A stretch of 9,827 bases of DNA. Origin: CAG-411 sp045124315. Its GTDB lineage: Bacteria > Bacillota > Clostridia > Lachnospirales > Lachnospiraceae. The notes beneath the pieces are model-generated. The model searched no databases. It was not told the origin of the DNA and saw nothing but the letters and a program-made list of their open reading frames with translations. The position numbers and the translations under genes were made by a program. Positions 5,969 through 9,827 of the stretch are shown piece after piece (within the stretch, counting starts at the first letter, position 1; the number at the start of each line of letters is the position of its first letter). Location: positions 1-9,827 of the forward strand of contig JBGVLO010000262.1 of assembly GCA_045124315.1 (NCBI GenBank), read 5' to 3'.

Positions 5969-7294
5969 TTATATACTCATTCTTGACATCAATACCACCG
6001 TCTCCACATGCTCCGTCCATGGAAAAAGATCAAATGGCCACGCCTCTTCCACTTTATACCCATGTTTTACCATATACTTCAAATCTCTTGCCTGAGTCTC
6101 CGGATTGCAGGACACATATACCACCCGTTTTGGATTTAGTGTAATCACAGATGACATAAATTCCTCTGTACTTCCAGCTCTTGGGGGATCCATAAAGACT
6201 ACATCTGCTTTTTCACCCGACTGTGCCATTCCAACCATAAACTTTCCCGCATCATTCGCATAAAAACGAATATTCTTCACTTGATTTCGTTTTGCGTTAT
6301 AGATTGCATCTTTCACCGCATCTTTGTTAAGCTCGACTCCTATTACCTCCCCTGCTTTTTTACTGGCAATTATGCCAATGGTTCCGATACCACAATAGGC
6401 ATCGATCACCCTCTCTTTTCCAGTTAGTGCTGCCAATTCAATGGCTTTTTCATACAACTTTTCCGTCTGGGTAACATTGATCTGGTAAAAAGATTTTGAT
6501 GAAATCCGGAAAACAGAGTCACAAAGTGTGTCCTCAATATATCCCTTTCCATAAAGCACCGTTTCCTTTTCTCCAAGAACCATGCTTGTCTTCTTATTAT
6601 TCACATTTAATACAATCGTCGTAATCTCTGGATGTAGTTTCAACAGAGCCTTTACAAAATTATTTTTAGAAGGCAAGATTGGTGAACCAAGCACCAATAC
6701 CACCATAATTTGTCCACTATGTTTTCCCACACGGATCAACACATGTCGCAATAAACCATATCCGGTATCTTCATTATATGGCTGGATTTTGAATGATTTC
6801 ATCAGGTCACGAATAGAAAGAATGATTGCATCCGCTTTTTCATCCTCTATTTTGCAACTATCCACCTTAACCACCCTGTGGCTTCCGGCCTCATACACAC
6901 CTGAAATGACCGCTCCATTTTTCTCTTTGTGAAAAACAGCATGTACTTTATTTCGATAGTGATAGGGTTCTTCCATTCCTTTGATTGGATGAACCTTGCA
7001 AAATGGCTTTAACAGCTTATTTACCAGCTGTTGCTTTTCTTTTAATTGTTCTTCGTATACAATTCCTTGATAGGTACAACCACCACATTTTTTTGCATAT
7101 GGACAAGTCTCCTGTCCTTTTCTCTGTTGGATTTTATTTTTCTTCTTGTCTTTTCCAGCAGCTAAATTCTTCTTATCCAAATTTCCTGTTCTATTTGTTC
7201 CATTTTGCAATACTTTTCTACTTCTACCTTCCATCCGCTCATTCTTATCTTTTGTTCCCAAGGTTGTCTTTTTCTTTTTTCCTGAATTTTGCAT
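5969..7294 (-). CDS. rlmD: 23S rRNA (uracil-5-)-methyltransferase, TrmA/RumA family
   Basis: Transfers a methyl group from S-adenosylmethionine to C5 of a uridine in 23S rRNA. The 441 residues show a 4Fe-4S site C64-x5-C70-x2-C73 plus C147, the SAM-binding motif DAYCGIGTIG (298-307), DPPRAG (369-374), catalytic C396 in SCNPET, and general base E431 in HVETV. The ATG at 7294 is chosen because GTGAGGAG lies about six bases before it; a GTG twelve codons upstream (7330) has no good site. Instead of an evident N-terminal TRAM domain, residues 1-60 are a low-complexity basic tail (about 20 Lys/Arg). It lies 42 bp after queC, probably in the same operon. Which uridine is modified (U1939, U747 or both) cannot be read here; the name rlmD/rlmCD is by family. 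Confidence 0.88.
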   Translation of the reverse strand: MQNSGKKKKTTLGTKDKNERMEGRSRKVLQNGTNRTGNLDKKNLAAGKDKKKNKIQQRKGQETCPYAKKCGGCTYQGIVYEEQLKEKQQLVNKLLKPFCKVHPIKGMEEPYHYRNKVHAVFHKEKNGAVISGVYEAGSHRVVKVDSCKIEDEKADAIILSIRDLMKSFKIQPYNEDTGYGLLRHVLIRVGKHSGQIMVVLVLGSPILPSKNNFVKALLKLHPEITTIVLNVNNKKTSMVLGEKETVLYGKGYIEDTLCDSVFRISSKSFYQINVTQTEKLYEKAIELAALTGKERVIDAYCGIGTIGIIASKKAGEVIGVELNKDAVKDAIYNAKRNQVKNIRFYANDAGKFMVGMAQSGEKADVVFMDPPRAGSTEEFMSSVITLNPKRVVYVSCNPETQARDLKYMVKHGYKVEEAWPFDLFPWTEHVETVVLMSRMSI

Positions 7295-7336
7295 ACAAAA
7301 CTCCTCACTTATTCCTGCCGTTTTTCCCACTTTCCA

Positions 7337-8020
7337 TCACTTAGAAAGGGCTGGATCCTCTACTCCATTCTGTTTAAATGCAGCCGCTCTGTCTCTACAG
7401 GTTCCACATATGCCACATGGCTTTTCTCCCCCTTCATAACAACTCCAGGTCAATTCATATGGCACTCCTAATTCCAATCCTTTCTTTACAATCTCGGCCT
7501 TTGTATATCCAATAAATGGGGCAATCAACCGCAACTGTTTTCCACTTCCTTGGTAAATGGCCTCGTTCATTGCTTCCTCAAATTCTTTACTACAATCTGG
7601 ATAGGCATTTCCCGCTGCATCATCCCGATGGGCTCCGTAATAGATCACGCTACATTCTTTGGAAAGAGCGATGCTAGCTGCTGTAGATAAAAACAATCCA
7701 TTTCGAAATGGTACATAAGTTTCCACCGGTTTTCCATCTGTATGCTTTAATTGTTCATCATAACTTTCTTTAATAATCTCCTTAGAAGATTGCTTTAACA
7801 GAGAACAATCACTGTATGCAAATATCTTTGCAAGATCCAGATATAGGTGCTCAACCCCGTAATAGTTTGCCACCTGATCTGCTGCCAAAATCTCCTTATC
7901 ATGCTTCTGACCATATGCAATGGATAAGGAAATTACATTCTTAGCACCATATTCCTTAACTGCCACTCCTAAACATGTTGTACTGTCTACACCACCACTT
8001 GATAATACCAATGCTTTCAT
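7337..8020 (-). CDS. queC: 7-cyano-7-deazaguanine (preQ0) synthase
   Basis: ATP-dependent cytoplasmic enzyme that converts 7-carboxy-7-deazaguanine and ammonia to preQ0, the penultimate step before preQ1 in queuosine synthesis. The 227 residues match the family length. The adenylating PP-loop SGGVDST is at 8-14, with the following LGVAVKEYG helix. The conserved segment YGAHRDDAAGNAYPDC lies at 128-143, and a C-terminal zinc site is formed by C194, C202, C205 and C208 (CGICGTC). AAGGAG lies about nine bases before the ATG. It follows queF by 35 bp and precedes rlmD by 42 bp. Its substrate-making partners queD and queE are not in the window. Confidence 0.96.
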   Translation of the reverse strand: MKALVLSSGGVDSTTCLGVAVKEYGAKNVISLSIAYGQKHDKEILAADQVANYYGVEHLYLDLAKIFAYSDCSLLKQSSKEIIKESYDEQLKHTDGKPVETYVPFRNGLFLSTAASIALSKECSVIYYGAHRDDAAGNAYPDCSKEFEEAMNEAIYQGSGKQLRLIAPFIGYTKAEIVKKGLELGVPYELTWSCYEGGEKPCGICGTCRDRAAAFKQNGVEDPALSK

Positions 8021-8055
8021 CTATTTGTCGCTCCTTTTTCACTGTCATTTATCAC

Positions 8056-8541
8056 TTAACGATTGTTCACCTCTTCTGGAAACATATCGTGCTTGGTCAG
8101 ACGATCCCAAGCCACCTGTTCCCACTTAGTCCCTGGTTTTCCATAATTACAATAAGGGTCAATGGAAATTCCTCCCCTTGGTAAAAATTTTCCCCATACT
8201 TCAATATATTTCGGATCCATCAGTTTGATCAAATCCTTCATAATAATGTTTACACAATCCTCATGAAAATCTCCATGATTTCGAAAACTAAACAAATACA
8301 ATTTCAGAGACTTACTTTCAACCATCTTGATGTTTGGTACATAAGAAATATAGATGGTAGCAAAATCCGGCTGTCCAGTAATTGGACACAAGCTGGTAAA
8401 CTCAGGACAATTAAATTTCACAAAATAATCGTTATCCGGATGTTTATTGTCAAATGTCTCCAACACCTCTGGAGCATAATCACTTGCATATGTTACATTC
8501 TGATTTCCTAATAATGTTAAATTCTTTGTTTGTTCGTTCAT
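8056..8541 (-). CDS. queF: NADPH-dependent preQ0 reductase (7-cyano-7-deazaguanine reductase), type I
   Basis: Reduces the nitrile of preQ0 to the aminomethyl group of preQ1 with two NADPH; preQ1 is then put into tRNA by Tgt. The 161 residues match the short, unimodular Bacillus-type enzyme rather than the long E. coli type. Visible are FTSLCPITGQPDF with catalytic C52 and D59, and the QueF signature ESKSLKLYLFSFRNHGDFHED (75-95) with H93 and E94, corresponding to B. subtilis Cys55, Asp62, His96 and Glu97. GAGGA lies about seven bases before the ATG. It is the first gene of the queF-queC-rlmD unit, behind a leader of about 110 nt that may respond to preQ1. Confidence 0.96.
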   Translation of the reverse strand: MNEQTKNLTLLGNQNVTYASDYAPEVLETFDNKHPDNDYFVKFNCPEFTSLCPITGQPDFATIYISYVPNIKMVESKSLKLYLFSFRNHGDFHEDCVNIIMKDLIKLMDPKYIEVWGKFLPRGGISIDPYCNYGKPGTKWEQVAWDRLTKHDMFPEEVNNR

Positions 8542-8654
8542 AATACATCCTCACTTTCTATGGAAACATTCTGTATTTTCACATACACGATTTTTCTCAA
8601 ACAGGTATATTGAAACCATACAATAATCCTATCAAATATTCCATTTCTTCTATT
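8542..8654 (-). promoter_or_regulatory. Structured queF leader, candidate preQ1-responsive element
   Basis: The roughly 106-nt leader has no coding frame of note. ATGGAA (near 8645-8640) can pair with TTCCAT (near 8559-8564), closing a domain that contains a TGTAT/ATACA hairpin with a 6-base loop close to its 3' side. Que genes in Firmicutes are often under preQ1 riboswitches. I do not find the short class I preQ1 consensus (a pyrimidine-rich loop followed by an A-rich tail pairing back), and I cannot test classes II or III by eye. Confidence 0.3.
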
Positions 8655-8683
8655 ATTATAAGTACATTCTGACGCGAACGCAA
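8655..8683 (-). promoter_or_regulatory. Promoter of the queF-queC-rlmD unit
   Basis: A perfect TATAAT (8660-8655, minus strand) follows TTGCGT (8683-8678) at 17 bp. The -35 is weak (TTG conserved). It lies downstream of the kinase terminator, and the start would be near 8648. Confidence 0.5.
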
Positions 8684-8705
8684 TCAAATTTCTCATATTA
8701 CTATA

Positions 8706-8736
8706 GAAAAAGCAGGCACCTCGCTCCATGCCTGCT
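8706..8736 (-). terminator. Intrinsic terminator of the hybrid kinase gene
   Basis: AGCAGGCA and TGCCTGCT (8711-8718 and 8729-8736) form an 8-bp GC-rich stem with a 10-base loop, followed on the minus strand by a T run. It lies 17 bp after the kinase stop codon. Confidence 0.92.
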
Positions 8737-8753
8737 TACTGTATTTGCGTTGT

Positions 8754-9827
8754 CTAAACATGTAAACCATGAGAGTTGAGCAATTTCTTCACCAATTCAA
8801 TCGCTTCCATATATCCCATATCGCTTACATACTTCTTCAAGTCTTTCATCTGATTTCCAAACAATTCATCTGCCCCATTTTTTTCCAACTTCTGCATCAT
8901 TTCTTCCACTTTTGTAATGTCAAATTCATCCAACGCGTTAATTAACTCTTTTATATCCTTTTTTATTTTGTCTTGTAAAGATACATCCTCCTTATTGATT
9001 TTTGAAACAGCTTTGATTTTTTCCTGTGGAAGCCAGCGAAGCAATACTGCCCGCATTTCCTTCATGTCGATCGGTTTACTCAAATAATCCTGAAAACCAC
9101 ATTCAAAAAATATTTCATGTACCCCACTGATTGCATTTGCAGTCAATGCTATCACAGGAACATTCTGATAATAGTCCCCTTCCAGTTTTCGAATTTCTTC
9201 CAACGTCTCTATTCCATCCATCACCGGCATCATTTGATCCATGAAAATAAGATCAAATTCTTGGTCTTTCTCCAGTATCTCTATACACTTCCTTCCGTTA
9301 AGTACTGTTACCAATTTCATTTTAAACGGTTCCAACAAACCTTCAATCACCTTCAGGTTCACAATATTATCATCTACTACCATTATTCTTGCACATTCTG
9401 CCATAAACTCTTCTGCAGAATTCTTCTCAATGGCACCCGCTTTTGTATCACTAATCTTCGAAATTTTCTGCTCGATCTGGAAGAAAAAGTCACTTCCCTT
9501 TCCATATTCACTTCGAACGCCTATTTCCCCATTCATCAGTTCAACAAATGCCTTACTGATTGACAATCCCAGTCCTGTTCCTTCAATACGACGATTTCTC
9601 TTTCCATCTACCTGTTGAAAGGCTCCAAACAACTTCTCTAGGTCCTCGTCTTTTATGCCAATTCCGGTATCTTTGATGGATACATAAAGAAGAATCTTAT
9701 CTTCACTTTTCTTTTCGTAATCCATCTCAATGGTAACCGCCCCCTGTTCCGTAAATTTAATGGCATTATTCCCTAAATTAATAATAATCTGGCGTAACCT
9801 GAGGTCATCTCCATATAGATAATTCGG
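8754..9827 (-). CDS. Hybrid sensor histidine kinase, C-terminal part (5' end outside window)
   Basis: 357 residues are visible, entering in frame from the right edge. The ATP-binding domain shows the N box LRQIIINLGNNAIKFTEQG (residues 11-29), the G1 box DTGIGI (about 53-58) and the G2 box GTGLGLSIS (about 83-91). A receiver domain follows (about 146-266): VVDDN, phosphoacceptor D197 in FMDQMMP, LTAN, and the conserved Lys of LSKP. A helical tail of about 90 residues ends the protein. It looks like a worn Hpt-type bundle but has no phospho-accepting His motif. The kinase autophosphorylates on a His upstream of the window and passes phosphate to its own receiver. Sensor domain and signal are not visible. 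An internal ATG at 9725 is not the start, because the N box lies before it. Confidence 0.93.
   Translation of the reverse strand, partial: PNYLYGDDLRLRQIIINLGNNAIKFTEQGAVTIEMDYEKKSEDKILLYVSIKDTGIGIKDEDLEKLFGAFQQVDGKRNRRIEGTGLGLSISKAFVELMNGEIGVRSEYGKGSDFFFQIEQKISKISDTKAGAIEKNSAEEFMAECARIMVVDDNIVNLKVIEGLLEPFKMKLVTVLNGRKCIEILEKDQEFDLIFMDQMMPVMDGIETLEEIRKLEGDYYQNVPVIALTANAISGVHEIFFECGFQDYLSKPIDMKEMRAVLLRWLPQEKIKAVSKINKEDVSLQDKIKKDIKELINALDEFDITKVEEMMQKLEKNGADELFGNQMKDLKKYVSDMGYMEAIELVKKLLNSHGLHV

Noticed and set aside
7295..7330. GTG start twelve codons upstream on the rRNA methyltransferase
   Set aside because: GTGAGGAG is placed for the ATG at 7294, and the extra codons have no proper site of their own.
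8538..8729. 63-codon minus-strand frame upstream of queF
   Set aside because: It starts inside the kinase terminator, spans the que promoter and overlaps the queF start; no ribosome binding site.
9723..9725. ATG as the start of the histidine kinase
   Set aside because: The N box of the ATPase domain is encoded before it in the same frame up to the window edge, so the gene is cut by the window, not started here.

Overview
The window is AT-rich and reads like a Firmicutes chromosome, most likely a gut Lachnospiraceae (Roseburia/Eubacterium/Butyrivibrio-like). The evidence is strong AGGAGG-type ribosome binding sites, a secreted starch-degrading GH13 enzyme with a starch-binding module, a type I (Bacillus-type) QueF, and a TrmA/RumA methyltransferase of clostridial type. 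The genus is inference only. Every gene I can support lies on the minus strand, so the window reads right to left.

From the right edge: (1) 8754-9827 is the C-terminal part of a hybrid sensor histidine kinase (HATPase, receiver, helical tail), closed by a clear intrinsic terminator at 8706-8736. (2) 5969-8541 is a likely operon queF-queC-rlmD. It holds two enzymes of the 7-deazaguanine (queuosine precursor) pathway followed by a 23S rRNA m5U methyltransferase, behind a leader of about 110 nt with a perfect TATAAT box. (3) 5086-5703 is a two-gene module of a small four-helix membrane protein and an XRE-type regulator. Its promoter region carries three copies of a 16-bp near-palindrome, one lying on the -10 box, which suggests autoregulation. 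Just upstream is a 28-bp palindrome flanked exactly by 9-bp direct repeats. (4) 3118-4888 is a probable fruK plus SPL-like radical SAM pair ending in a strong terminator at 2984-3026. The stretch before fruK looks like the remains of a broken reading frame. (5) 1-2706 is a large secreted alpha-amylase close in architecture to Bacillus AmyE: GH13, Ig-like domain, CBM26-like domain, a linker of twelve 7-residue repeats, and the start of another surface domain cut by the window edge.

The amylase releases maltodextrins outside the cell. FruK acts in fructose uptake metabolism. The que genes and rlmD modify tRNA and rRNA. I see no toxin-antitoxin, CRISPR, phage or complete transposon. The parts least explained by known annotation are the operator array and TSD-like palindrome at 5723-5862, the queF leader, and the degraded frame upstream of fruK.
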